Shown one piece after another: positions 29,788 through 42,274 of a stretch of 64,000 bases of DNA. The stretch is taken from assembly GCA_036873755.1 (NCBI GenBank), contig JAVTVY010018692.1:1-64000 (forward strand). Direction: 5' to 3'. A program made the position numbers and the translations under genes. The DNA is from Hanleya hanleyi. Its lineage: Eukaryota; Mollusca; Polyplacophora; Lepidopleurida; Hanleyidae. Positions within the stretch are counted from its first letter, which is position 1. Each line of letters opens with the position of its first letter. The notes beneath the pieces were generated by a model, which made no database searches, was not told the DNA's origin, and worked only from the letters and a program-made list of their open reading frames with translations.

Positions 29788-29878
29788 ATTTTGAGTGATG
29801 ACACCAAACGACAAGAGTATGACATATTTGGCATGGCTGGTCAGGGATTTCCTGGAGCAAGAAGGTTTAGAGCAAGAG
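29788..29878 (+). CDS. DNAJA3: DNAJA3/Tid1-like, exon with J-domain end and G/F start
   Basis: A 91-nt exon between CTTCAG and GTAACA. It reads ILSDDTKRQEYDIFGMAGQGF and continues PGARRFRAR plus one base. This is the J-domain C-terminal helix IV (the family has LSD-x-x-KR-x-x-YD-x-x-G) passing into the Gly/Phe-rich linker. The split codon is completed by the next exon 20 kb downstream. Confidence 0.92.
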
Positions 29879-32800
29879 GTAACAGTTTTCTATCCCCTCA
29901 AATTGTCTTGTATGTTGTATGTTTGGTCTGATAGTACGGTACTGAATAAGGATTACAGTGTCCATTCACCCAACAATGATTTACCTGGCTGGACATAATG
30001 GTCTGGGTTATCCAGTTTTGCCGCTGAGAGAGATGACAACTTTTATAGTCTAGTGCAGAGAACACAAACTTAAGATGTGTTGACAGTTGATTAGCACAAA
30101 AGAAAACTGAAGTAGTACCGTATTCATTATCCACAAACTCTTACAAAATAAGGTTCATTAAAGCCGGCCCTACATTAGTAAGGTGGCTATATAGAACTGA
30201 ACCAGGCCTATGTGTGCTGCCCTTTTGGGATCTGAATCCTCATATTTACCCCTTAGCCCATAGGGTGCCTTGTCATTGCCATGTACATATGTCCGTCCAA
30301 TCGTCCGTCAACATGGGTTCTTATCCACTGTATATCTGCAGATTTATGCAGTCAGGCCTGACCAAACTTTGGTGATAGTTTCCTGTATGGTGGCTGATGA
30401 AATGATTAGGTTTTCAGACGGCTATGTTGATTTTATGATTTTTTATTGTTTATTGATGCTCACCTTGTGTACTGCTATATATGCACATCCGGAACCCTTG
30501 GTTGTATGTTGCATTGTGACTCTTGAAGTTGAGGGTTCCCAGATTCCAAGAAGCCCTGTGTAGCGGTCCATTCGACATTCAGACCGTCTGAGGTATGCCC
30601 ATTGAGAAGCCTTGGTTGTTTGTTGCATTGTGACTTGTGAAGGTTCCCTGATTCCAGGGAGCCCTGTGTTGCAGTCCATTCGAGATTCAGACCACCTGAG
30701 AATAGTTATCATTGGATGGAAGGTTCGAGGCTTTAAATTAATTCACAAAACTTGTTACTGCAGCCTCTGACAAGTAGTTTAATTCCTCAGCAAGTAGGCC
30801 AGTAAAGTTTCTGGAGGTTTAGCAGATTCGAGATCTGATGGGGGCAGTGGCATCTAATTCTTTGAGGCCTGTATTCAGGAATATCTTTAATTTGAAAACA
30901 AACTTTTTTGCTGCTGCTTCATTGAAAACATGATTTCCAGTTGCTTCTCAATTCACACATTATTATGATATATGGGCGGCATGTCTGGATACGGTTTAGA
31001 GACACTATAGCCAAGAGTATCCGAGATATTACCTCTCTAACTGATTGTTAGACGGCTTTCGATGTGCTAATGGCATCCAACAAGTATACAGTTGGCAAAA
31101 ACAGTTTGGGTCCAGTTTTCAACAGTTAACAACCAACCAACGTGATAATTGTGGTACATATTTTAGCCAACATGTATTAAATTTCATTCCGGTGGTTTAA
31201 TAGCACCACACATGCATGTGTGCTAACCTGAAAGTAAACATCCGCCATCTTGTCGGGCAGTCGAGCGGGATAAAAATGAAACTGTTGAAAATGAAACAAT
31301 ATCACTAGCAGGTATGTTTTCGCCTATTGGTTGGCTGATCCAGGAAGAAATTCTATATTTTGTGTGTTGCATGTTTCTATGGGAGCTTGCAGTCAGGTTG
31401 TTGTTGTTAGTTCTTTGGTGGTAAACTTATGGGTCCGTTCATATATTTCTGCCCACTGCCAACTTATATATTTTTTTTCGAGCAAAGAAGAGCAAGCAGT
31501 ACTGTAGTGAATAAGCAGTGAGAGGTTTGAGTTCCAACAGAGATTCAGGCTGTTTTCATGCAATACTGTCCACAACTAAACCAATATTTGAAAGATTAGA
31601 TGCATTTCACAGTTTTCACTTTCACAATTTCATGGTGTCAAAATAATACAATCTTCAACATTTATTTTTATAACCATTTTAAGGGATTACCGAGGGTGGA
31701 TGTATGTTGTGGGTGTCCCGACTGTTTCATTCTGATCAGTTAGCTGTCGCAATTATTTGTTACCGGTACAACATAATGTTTTTATTTTCTCCACCGAACA
31801 TGTTACCATGGTTACTGTACCTTGGAAATTATTTAAAACTAGATTTATAGGATAACCTATTTCTGGCCTGACCCAGATCAGTTTTGAACCTGTTTGCATA
31901 TACCTCAAGCTTATATCACGGAAACCATATATCCTACATGGCCAGAAAAAAATCGGGCTGAGGGGTCAGCACACCTTTTAGGTACATGTACTTGCAATTC
32001 ATATATGCAAAGAAAGAAAAATAGGCCACACCCAGAGGTGAAACTTGAGAACAAGGCATATACATTGTAGATGGGAAATCTTGGTTATCAGTATTGTGGA
32101 TAACATGTGAAAGGGACAAGCATTTTTGCAAAGCCTAAAATTGCCAATGGCTGTTGTTGTTGTCATGCTTATCAGGGGAGAAATGTACCTCTTTGACTGG
32201 AGCGTGGCTCTGACCCCCATATGCGACTCAACCTGTAACCATCTCGGTCATCTATACGCGGTAAGACTGACCCTGGGATCGTGTGTATCCATGTTCAGCC
32301 TTACGGCAACTGCTAGAGGGAATTTCCATAAATCAATACCCGTGCGTGACTTCATCAGCAAGCCTGGAAATAATTTTTTTATACCTGCCTGACAAAATGA
32401 CAGGCACCAACCATTTGGCACTGGTCATTTTAAATGGTGTACATGTATCTGTCATATATGTTAATAAACAAAACTGAACTACCGTACAAAATGTAACAAC
32501 AATAGTAATAAATTGTCAACTTGCATGACTTGTGTTGTGTTAAAAGTTAAAAACCAGCTTTAAATGGTATCAATTCATCTTGAGAAATATTATACTCTCC
32601 TTGTTGAATGTTCAAATGGTTACTCCGCATTCCCAAGTAGGCATATGGTGTTAAATCATTGGTAAAGAAAATAAAAAAAATAAATGTGATAGTTGGCATA
32701 CAAGATCAGTCCGCTTCCGAATTATTTGCGAATCCGCAATTTTGATTGTTCACACTATTTATTAACCTGCTGTTGTTGTTGTTAGTCAACGATGTTTTAG

Positions 32801-32906
32801 TGGTGCAAACTGTGCTCTCTAAGAGTTTCCAAAACAGTCTGCCTAGTTGTCTAAGTGTTGAAATCAATTGATATGAGTTAATTTTGGGTTGCAACAACTT
32901 TTTTAG
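29879..32906. repeat. Intron 3, first part: diverged repeats only
   Basis: A CGTCCAATCGTCCGTC-headed repeat begins near 30290. A ~113-bp unit (CCTTGGTTGT-TGTTGCATTGTGAC-...-CCATTCGA-ATTCAGACC) is present twice at 30489-30600 and 30608-30712. (TTG)n runs occur at 31397, 32154 and 32771. The remainder, to 32906, shows no exon or clear element. Confidence 0.5.
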
Positions 32907-34240
32907 ATTCTCTTAGACGGGAGTATCCCAGCAGCCTTTGCGGCGCTGCCTGACAACAATGGCGTGGGCTAAAGCAACGCATAGCGACGTATTCACTTAG
33001 CCCAGGCAGACCGCGATTCTCGCCGTTAAATCGTATTTCCTCGACGTTTGCGGCTGGTAATCATTTGGAGTCGATAATATATTGTTAATAAGGTAACATT
33101 TAACAGCTGAAAGGATCAATTGTGTGGTAAAGACTCCAGGAAAGGGTAATAAACAGCTCTTAAATAACCCACAACACTGATCTACAGGGCGCTAACCCAG
33201 CCGTTAAAATCCTGGGGTTAACACAGCGGCAACACCGTCATTGTCGGCATATAACACGGATAATCTGTTTTAATTTCCCCCCATAAAGCTGTTAATTATC
33301 CATATTCAGTGATTGACTTATTAAATGATTGACTTATTGATCATGAAATGCTAAATAACGCAGGTATATAATTGTAGCAAAATTCCTTCACCGTTATGGA
33401 TAGTCTGTGTTCTTCTGTTTTTATAAAGCTGTTAATTATCCAGATTTAATCATTGACTTAATGATCAGGAAATGGTAAATAACGCAGATATATACTTGTT
33501 TTAGCAAAATTCCTTCAGTTATATATAAACTGAGTTTTCATGACAATCTCAGACCATATTTACAACTGTTTCTCTTAAGTTTGAAGTTTGAATGACTCGG
33601 ATACTGATGATGGGTTATATAAAGACTGATTGAGTAATGGATTGTACTATACAAGTCAATGAAATAATCACTGTAACTGAGAATTACTCATCATAGTGTC
33701 AACATGACAAAGAAACACACGTCAGACCAAAGATCAAATAAAATTGGTTGACTGTTTATACAGAAAATTTACGGTTATAAGCCACGGATACATACTGCTC
33801 CATGCTGATGTTAATCATTCAATAAGTCAATCACTGAATATGGATAATTAACAGCTTTATGGGGGGAAATTAAAACAGATTATCCGTGTTATATGCCGAC
33901 AATGACGGTGTTGCCGCTGTGTTAACCCCAGGATTTTAACGGCTGGGTTAGCGCGCTGTACATAGATCAGTGTTGTGGGTTATTTAAGAGCTGTTTATTA
34001 CCCTTTCCTGGAGTCTTTACCACACAATTGATCCTTTCAGCTGTTAAATGTTACCTTATTAACAATATATTATCGACTCCAAATGATTACCAGCTGCAAA
34101 CGTCGAGGAAATACGATTTAACGGCGAGAATTGCGGTCTGCCTGGGCTAAGTGAATACGTCGCTATGCGTTGCTTTAGCCCACGCCATTGTTGTCAGGCA
34201 GCGCCGCAAAGGCTGCTGGGATACTCCCGTCTAAGAGAAT
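32907..34240. mobile_element. 1.33-kb palindromic element with ~430-bp arms
   Basis: Both ends read ATTCTCTTAGACGGGAG inward. The left arm to about 33340 and the right arm from about 33814 are near-perfect reverse complements, for example GCAGCCTTTGCGGCGCTGCC and GGCAGCGCCGCAAAGGCTGC. Part of the arm end (ATAAAGCTGTTAATTATCCA) is directly repeated in the loop at 33422. No transposase and no clear target duplication were found, so the superfamily is undetermined. Confidence 0.88.
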
Positions 34241-34730
34241 TGAGAATGGCATTTTTCACAAATTGTGCATCAAAATGTATGACGTCATAAAGACTTTGTG
34301 CTCAAGAAAACGTGGCCACATGTTCGTCTGTCAACAAGTTCAACAGGAACTGGCAAGTTTGAGAGAAAATAAAATCATGTTTAGTATTATTTTCTAAATT
34401 CAGCGGAGAGATTTCTTCACAAGGATCTCAATTAGTGATAAAAATGAATTTCAGAGAAACTGATGCCGGACAAAATGACCGACTCAAAAACAGTTGTGCC
34501 TGTCAACACACTATTTCGTGTCGGACAATGTCCGTGACCGGCCCCTTATTTCCAGGCTTGGTCAGCCAATCAGCTAAAGTCTACCGACGTAACCCCAATG
34601 TAACTCGCCATTTTCGAATCATGTGATGAACTACTTGTTCAAAATTTCAGATCCACCACGAAAGTTATACATACCTTGTTCAAAATTTCAGATCCACCAC
34701 GAAAGTTATACATACCTATATATTTTTTAA
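34241..34730. repeat. Short spacer with a 45-bp tandem duplication
   Basis: CAAAATTTCAGATCCACCAC...ACATACCT is present twice in tandem at 34639-34718. The rest is non-coding. Confidence 0.7.
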
Positions 34731-35048
34731 GCCGGGCCGTAGATCAGATCTCCGCGTGACACACGGAATCTACGCGTAGTTACGCGTAAAATACGTGTAG
34801 TTGATTTCCGCATGGCTCCGCATTGGCCACGCGGAATCATGCGGAGTATTGGGACGATTCAACACGGAATCTACATGTAGAAAACTCCGCATGACACGGA
34901 GGAACACGGAAACTGAGAAATTACTGAAATATGCATATTGACACGGAGAAAACTCCGAATGACGCGGAGTCACACGGAGTTATCTCCGTGTGGAACACGG
35001 AAACTGAAAAATGACAGAATTATGCATATTGCACAGCCCTTATTAAAA

Positions 35049-35340
35049 TACAATTAAGCCTTCTGGTGACTAGTTGCAGCAATATTGCAGCAATATCTTT
35101 TCGTATGCAAATTAGGTTGCTGCAATAGCACCAGAAGTGTTGCAGCAATATTGCTGCAACTAGTTGCCAGAAGGAGAATTTGCGGCAACACATTGCTGCA
35201 ACTATGTCACTTTTCATATGCAAATTAGGTTGCTGCACTATCGCCAGAATTGTTGCGGCAATATTGCTGCAACAAGTCGCCACAAGCTAAAATTGCAGCA
35301 GCATTCCAGTCAAGCATGTTGCTGCAATATTGCATGTACA
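35049..35340. repeat. GCAGCAATATTGCTGC palindromic repeats
   Basis: A ~113-bp unit with TATGCAAATTAGGTTGCTGCA is present at 35104 and 35217. A perfect 22-bp palindrome (half-site GTTGCAGCAAT) lies at 35139-35160, and degenerate versions surround it. The octamer ATGCAAAT occurs in both units. The open frames over this segment are artefacts. Confidence 0.75.
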
Positions 35341-38113
35341 TATGTGATTGACATCCGAAAATCACAAAAATGTGAAAATATTTAAGTTTGTAACCCAACC
35401 AAGTATAATAACATCTCTCACGAGTCCTGGGTGCCTGGCTTACGAGGACGAATAGAAAGAAGATATTGGGGGTCATGCACTGGCACAGCTCCTCCGATAG
35501 CTCACATATAATCACAAACACAAGTTAATCTGTTAGGTTTTGAATATGAAGAACAAGACAAGGTGATATGAATTATATTTAATTTGGTATTTTAAACATG
35601 TTAAAGGTTGAAATATCACTATTATAAACTTGAGCGGCATAATCGACTCAGCATGGTATTGTATATTTTCCCACCTGTTATCCAGAGTCCTAAACAAGAG
35701 ACGGTATGTAAATACATGTACTTAGAGGTGTGGAGCTTTTCGAAATTTATTGCACTGTCTGGCCCTGGCAATTAATTAGATAGATGAAACTCCAGTGCTG
35801 AATAGGAGCAAACTCTCTCGTGATCTGGGAAGACTATCAATTTCTTTAAATTGTGAATAGTTAGCACACTTTAGCATGTTCAGTGACATAACCATGTCAC
35901 GATTTTATAAAAAATCTTTCATCTAGGCATCCAATAATATTTCGTCATCACTCGGTTCACTGAAAGGATTGATCCATGCCTTGTGAATGTGTTTTTTTTT
36001 CAAGTAAATTCCAGCACAGTGCTACTTCTTTGAAAATTATGGATCGACAGTATGTCTTGTGTCACAACTCCAACCTGGGCAGGGGTGTCCAGTGTGCCTC
36101 TTCATGCTGTTCTTCCGAAATTCCCCAATATCAGTTCCACAATCAGTACACTGATATAGGCCTACCTGAAAATAAAATGCAAACAAATAAAATCAAATAT
36201 AAAATTAATATTTTGACGTTTTTTGCCCATATTTCGGATATAAATTTTTACACAAATGAAATCTTTTGGATATTAAACAATTATTGAAATTAATAGTTAT
36301 CAAGGATCACAATTTTGCTTTTCTGAATTTCTTGGTAAAGTTGCCACACCATGACACATGCCATAGTTGTACAGTGTCCTCTTTTGAGCAGAATTTGTTG
36401 TGGAAATGTCAGGAACGAACGAGCATGTTGGTGGTGGTTTTACTTTTTTCAACTTAACAAACACACAGGTTTAATTAAACTTGGTTGTTTTTGAACTTCA
36501 ATGAGGAAGATAAAACATGAAAGACAACCACGGAACATCATTGAACAATTGAATTTAATCTTACCAGATGTGTTGTTGTTGTCGAATGTCGTCGGACGCA
36601 CATCAGCCCGGCCGCCTTTGGAGTATTCGGACACATGATTCACACGTCATCATCACATGGCAGTAAGAGTGTTGCCCAAACGTTTGCCAGACTACCAAGT
36701 GTATAATTAAAAGCATCCATTTACGACATACTGGTTGAACCAGAACTGGACAGAAGTACAACGAACACCCGCCAATAACTTTTGAAACAGCGAAATTTGG
36801 CGCTATTCTTGCAGCACGAGATCACGTGGAGCGGGGAAATTCATTCAGTATCATCACTCAGGCGGATAACTATTCACGGTACAGCATGGTAGTGTCTGTT
36901 GTTGTTGTGTCTGTTCCGGATGTACCGACCGACGAATCATGTTGTTGTTCAATGACGGCTGCTGTTCAGATAGCTGCAAGATTTTACTCCCACACAAATA
37001 GATTTCACTCTTCTAAGTACCACTCCACATTCCAAAGAATAAATCATTGAATATATCATTTTAGTTGTTTTGTAATTAGCGTCTGCTCTCTCTCTCTCTT
37101 CCCGCGACCTCTCAATGCTACGCGCCAAAATAAACGGCTCGAGAAGTGTATGTATAAAAACTCGGACTTCAACCTAAAATCGGATCTCCGGATCAATTAT
37201 TTTTCTTTCATGAGAATACTATCAATTCTCACTTAGAATACTGAACTGTTTGAAGAATAAAATAATTCTTGTCGTTTGTAAGGACAATAATTAGTCTTAA
37301 TTAAACTTGTCACGATACTTCTAATTTTCGAGTCCGCTTCCGGATTTTTGCAGTTTCGATTCCGATTTTTTTGCAAATCGGCAATTCATCTGGCCTTTGC
37401 TAGGGTTCAGTTTTCGTGGATTCATCTCTGCATGAACTCTGTTACTAAACTGATCAAGTCTATGTTGTCTAAAGAGTATCACTGCGAAGCAAAGACCCAG
37501 AAGAAAGAAATATTTGAATACTTGGGCTACATCAATGTTTAAAACTGCTGCTAATTTCACAAGACTCTATAACTCCCGCGACTTTGAATGGAAATCCAAA
37601 TGTTGAATACAACAACAACAACATGCCGAATATCCGTCCCAATTGTTAGAAACTGTGGATAGTTTTGTTTCCTTTAACTTATTCCAATTTAAGGACTTTG
37701 TTTCTTTTGCAAAAGCCATGTGATAGAGGTCTGGTGTAATAATTTTATTAATTTCATTTATTTAGAGTTTGCCTTTCCAAAAATAAATAAATAAACAAAA
37801 AAATAAATCACTGAGTTATTTTATTTTTTTTTTTACTCCAAAGAACGGTAAGGTAATATTTTTTCAAAGGATAATCCTTAAAGTATTAATGAACTAATGA
37901 GAACAAAAGTATAACAATAGTGAGAAACGAGCGTACCGGTAGTGAAAATGATAAGTACTGATTACGGTTCATGTTAGTTTGGTGAGGTTCTGCTTGAGAA
38001 ACTATAAGATAACATTTGTTCATAAGATTTTGACTTGTATAATATGTCTATTCTTGAGAGTTGAATTAAAACAGAACTTAATTGAACTTTCATTTGTTTA
38101 TGTCATTTACATG
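35341..38113. other. Non-coding DNA within the 7.5-kb element
   Basis: AT-rich with (TTG)n/(CAA)n runs at 36563, 36898 and 37610 and an A/T low-complexity tract at 37775-37840. No transposase motifs were recognised on either strand. Confidence 0.4.
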
Positions 38114-39527
38114 TACGGTAATTTCCCTATTAATTCGCGATGTAGTGATGAAACTCACCACTCCAAAAATTGGCTACTTTCGAATTATTTGTTGAGCCAA
38201 TTCTAGAAAAACGCGAGTGTTCGAATTAAATGTCGCGCCGACTTTCACGGAGAATCCAAAATGGCGGACCGCTTCGCCGTGGTCGTAGTGATCGTATTTA
38301 TTAACGTGTATTAACTTTGAGATCTAACCGTAGTTTCCATAAAATGCAGTGTATGATGTCAGAAAATCTCCTCTATCCTGATAAAGGCGTCTAATTTTAT
38401 TCGAGGAAGTCAAGCATATTTATCGAGTGACAAGTTCAGCACGATCATGCAGATTTTTGAGCTGACGTCCGTAAATTCGCGTCCATAATAACATCGTAAA
38501 AGTAGGCCAAAACATTGAACGTATTCCTTCCTTTTGTTCAGTATTAGCTATGATCTATATTATGAAACCTAACTGACATGGAATTGAATGAATATTCTAT
38601 ATATATAAAACTATACACATATTAGAGTATTCCATGTTCGAGTCTTTCGGTATGTCGACGTTGTTGTTGTGAACCCTGAAAATGAACCAACGGCAAATTT
38701 ATGTAGGATTATATCTTCATTGTGCATGATTTTACACACACCATCCAGGACTTGAATAAATATCCCGGACCTATGACACGAAATTAATGTAGAATTAACG
38801 GCGGATTGTACAAGAGAACCGAGTGTCAGTCGGCAATACACGTTTCGATTTGTTTGTTTCAAGTATGAGAATATCTATTACGGTACCGGTACTGTAACAG
38901 TTTACTAAAAGTATAGGTCGAAGTATGATATCGTTCTGAATATTAATTAAATACTGTTATGTTCTCATCTCCGAAACTTTACCTAATGCCATTTAAATGT
39001 TTCTCAAATTTGTTTAGCATATAGAGTAATGGAATAGCGAGTAGCGATGTTTTGATTCTTAGTGTAAAAATGGGCGGTGTAATTCCAAAGAATTTTTGAT
39101 TGCTGGAATTTTGGTAAGTTCGTGGGTATTCATAAGAAATATTTCATTCACAATAAAATATTTAACAAAACCGGAAAGAGTAAGTCTTTATGATAACTAT
39201 ATTTGAACAAAACAGAGCACATGCAGAGATGATTGTTGTCGGCGCTTCACATCGCGAAATTTGTTTGTGTCCCCTTGTGGGAAAACTGACGTTTGTCAAC
39301 TGTGTGATTTCCTGTCTATGTTTCATTAAACGATAGGTGTATTTTGTTAAACTTTTTCATTTTAAGTTTATCTAATTATCTAAATAAGCAGGTGTGTTTT
39401 GCCTTATGGCCAGTGTCACAGTTATTGAATTTGGAGTTATATAAGCTCAACTGAATCACAAACTCAGTATTACATATTTCTCAGACCCTAAAACACCGCC
39501 AAGTAAAATTTTATATGAGAAGTCACA

Positions 39528-39920
39528 ATGGCTGCTGTGCCTGTGCCATCAACATATTCATTTGACTCTGTGGTTCGTGGATATCACGTTTACCGCTTCT
39601 TCTGGAACAGACCTTTCGCGGGAGAAAAGCTGCAGCTAGATATTGACATGGATTGTCCAGCTTCCAAGGACTTGCATGCTGTCGCCGTTAAGAAGAAGAA
39701 TAAAACCGTTGGACATGTTCCTGCAGATATCTCGAAGATCGTGAAGTATTTCTTGATTTATGGAGGAGAGGCAGAATGCATCATCCGTGGCAAACGTGTA
39801 CGCTCCAAACTACCAATAGGTGGACTAGAAGTACCCTGTACCTACGTCTTCTCACACAGTGACGAGCGCTTGAAGAAGAAACTGAAAAAGAGACTGAGCA
39901 AAGTGAAGAAGACCTGGTAA
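39528..39920 (+). CDS. HIRAN-like domain protein, intact single-exon gene
   Basis: A 130-residue frame from ATG 39528 in a good context (CACAATGG) to TAA 39918-39920. The core reads VVRGYHVYRFFWNRPFAGEKL, then ASKDLHAVAV, GHVPADISK and IVKYFLIYGGEAECIIRGKR. Its G-x-x-x-Y, D-x-H-A-V-A-V and VGHVP motifs are those of HIRAN domains, which bind 3' DNA ends in HLTF/Rad5-type proteins. After GGLEVPCTYVF comes a Lys-rich tail (KKKLKKRLSKVKK) that could be nuclear-localising or DNA-binding. It has no helicase, is uninterrupted, and sits inside an inverted-repeat element, so it is probably a transposon-borne accessory gene. Its biological role is unknown. Confidence 0.8.
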   Translation: MAAVPVPSTYSFDSVVRGYHVYRFFWNRPFAGEKLQLDIDMDCPASKDLHAVAVKKKNKTVGHVPADISKIVKYFLIYGGEAECIIRGKRVRSKLPIGGLEVPCTYVFSHSDERLKKKLKKRLSKVKKTW

Positions 39921-41790
39921 AGCCGACATCAGCGGAATGTTCTAGAAATGTGACGCCAATCAGGAGAAAATTTGGATTCGCTGATAAACAGACCCTTCTA
40001 TAAACTTTCAACACTCTTTCAAAGAAAAACCAAAAACCTGTCTGGCGTAACGTCCATTAATGAACAACATGACATGTTGTTTATACAGGACATCTTGTGC
40101 AAAACTCTCATTTTTCTCATATATCAGCGTAATATCTCATCAGTGTAATTCTTCTATTTTTATTTCTCTCGTCTGTGCTGGATTCCACTTCATATAAACT
40201 GGATAATATGCTGTAAAATTGCTGAAATGTATCATTGTACGCTTTTGGTTTAACGTTATATGTGTTTCGAAGTTGTTCGTTTTTCAGTGCAATGCACATA
40301 ATGTCACCATTGAATATATTTGTGACATACACTGACGGTATATTGTGTCAAACTAACTTTGAAAAATCATTATTGCATATATTTGTTTTCTCTCGTAAAT
40401 AAAATATGCCACCCCATTGTAAAATTATATTGCTTTTTTCCTCACTCTTTCGTTCCAATACGCCCTGTTGTATGAAAAGTAAGCTGTAAAAGCAGATCGC
40501 ATCTTCCTGCCAACGGTTCACATAACAAACGAAATATAACAAGTTTCTTGAATAATATAACAAAAAATACCAGACAGTACAGTGTTTGTTTCATATTGTA
40601 GTTTAAGGACCTGTTGCCCGCTGTTCAGTTGTTCGTATTCCACATAAACTGCATGGTAATTTCAATAATATCACTTGATTGAAAGTTCCCGTTTCACAAT
40701 GTATGACTGCCGACTCAAAATCAAGTCATTCAACAGTGCTTAATTCTTGAAAAGGAAACTTTTACCTGCATCCGATCGTCTTTCTGATTTGAGATTTGGC
40801 CCGACTGCAGCTTTTCTATAATTTATAAATATACACTCAGTAAATATAACCGGATCCACTTCAGAGAATATACAGAAATCGACATCTCAATTAACTGGTA
40901 AATTAGACCGATCTATGTAAGTTGTGATTGTATTCTGGTCGAAGAATCATGGCGAAAAAATCTACCAAATGTACAATCCCGTTTCTCAACGGTTTAGTGA
41001 AATTAATTCAGCCTTTCAGAGAATCTAGTTGAGGAAAGTTATAAAATATATCCATATGCTCAATATCATGATGCTTTTGTCCGTGCAGTACTGAGAACCA
41101 TATGTGGATGGATTTATTCCATTTTTCTAAAAAAAAATCTAAACAACACTAATATCGAAATTACAACCGCGGCATGCGATTGTTGACTCCAGGTCAGATC
41201 GATAGCCGGCTTCATCTGAAAATATATTAGCATAAAATGTATTCTATTTAATCACCAACGTATAAAAGTTAAAGGGGGCATGAATTAATGAGGGACGATG
41301 AACCACCGTAAAGACTTCAACAGAAAAGGAGCGCCATGAAAATTTCCTTAGACCGTGTCACGTCGATCACCGTTGTCGGTGATTTTTATGTTCCGTTCAA
41401 ACATAATTCATTCGCATGCAGATCTGCCTTCTCGGAAAATATTCACCGTGTTTTTCAAATAAAGGAATGCTGGTTTAAAGAAAGATATTTGATATACGAA
41501 CGGCTGGAAAGTGAAGAATGATTCAATAGCGGGCCGTGTGCAGACACTCGACCACGTGCGGGGACTACCGTATATATTTTTCCCGACTGCGGCGAAACGC
41601 GATCAAGTTAGGATAAAATTACAGGACTGCGGAGTTAATTGAATCAATTTTATTCCTTATAGACTGTAAGTAATAGTAATTCAGTCTGATTATATTGTAC
41701 CATTCCCTGTTGTTTCTCTGCGCTTACAAATAATAGCATACGCCGATATACTATACGAGATTCTAGTAACACATTCACTTTACTTTCATC
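39921..41790. other. 3' flank of the HIRAN-like gene, AT-rich
   Basis: Possible poly(A) signal AATAAA near 40397. A short ATG frame at 41336-41521 (about 61 residues) shows no recognisable domain. No other gene. Confidence 0.35.
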
Positions 41791-42274
41791 GACACGAACT
41801 CCGTGGCGAAAACGGGAGTGTTCGAATTTATTGTTTCACGGATATTGAAAATGCTCCCGTGTTCGTTTTATTAGGATGGACAAAATCACGACAGCGGAAA
41901 AATCGGCCGTTTTCGAATTAAGTTTGGAAGGTGAATTAATAGGGAAATTACCGTAGTGCATTTGGCTCTATTGGGGAACGCTGTATTTGATGCCATTGAA
42001 ATTGTGCTCTCTTATATGTAATACATTATCTTACATTGCTATGTCCAATATGGCCTGGACCTGTGTAAATGTATATCCTATTATTGAAAAATAATCTAAG
42101 TCCAATCCGTGTCAAAAATAATCAAAGTCCACAAACTCCGTGTCCTTCCGTGTCAACACGGAGAAATCTCCGTGTGGATATATTCAGCTTACACGGAAAT
42201 TTTGCAGTTCCGTGTTGTTCCGTGTAAATTCCGTGTAGATCCGTGTGAATGCGGAGATTTGAGCTACGGGCCAG

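Larger units (their letters stand above)
38115..41954. mobile_element. 3.8-kb inverted-repeat element carrying a HIRAN-like gene
   Basis: The ends CGGTAATTTCCCTATTAATTC and GAATTAATAGGGAAATTACCG are perfect 21-bp inverted repeats with TA directly outside each. Subterminal TTCGAATT/GTGTTCGAA motifs occur several times near both ends (38177, 38219; 41818, 41912). One intact gene (39528-39920) lies inside. A TA duplication is seen in Tc1/mariner and other groups, but no DDE transposase was found, so classification is open. Confidence 0.75.
34731..42274. mobile_element. 7.5-kb element with ACACGG-rich inverted ends
   Basis: The left end GCCGGGCCGTAGATCAGATC and right end (reverse complement) GCCTGGCCCGTAGCTCAAAT are similar inverted termini of ~36 bp. 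Inside each lies a cluster of ACACGG/CCGTGT and GCGGA/TCCGC motifs: 34757-35005 (at least eight ACACGG) and 42110-42250 (at least eight CCGTGT). These look like subterminal binding sites. The interior includes GCAGCAATATTGC palindromic repeats, a second inverted-repeat element with a HIRAN-like gene, and other unassigned DNA. No target duplication was readable; the pairing of the ends is by sequence similarity and motif content. Confidence 0.6.

Noticed and set aside
41336..41521. Small ATG frame in the HIRAN element as a second gene
   Set aside because: Only 61 codons, no recognisable motif, AT-rich context; kept only as a note.
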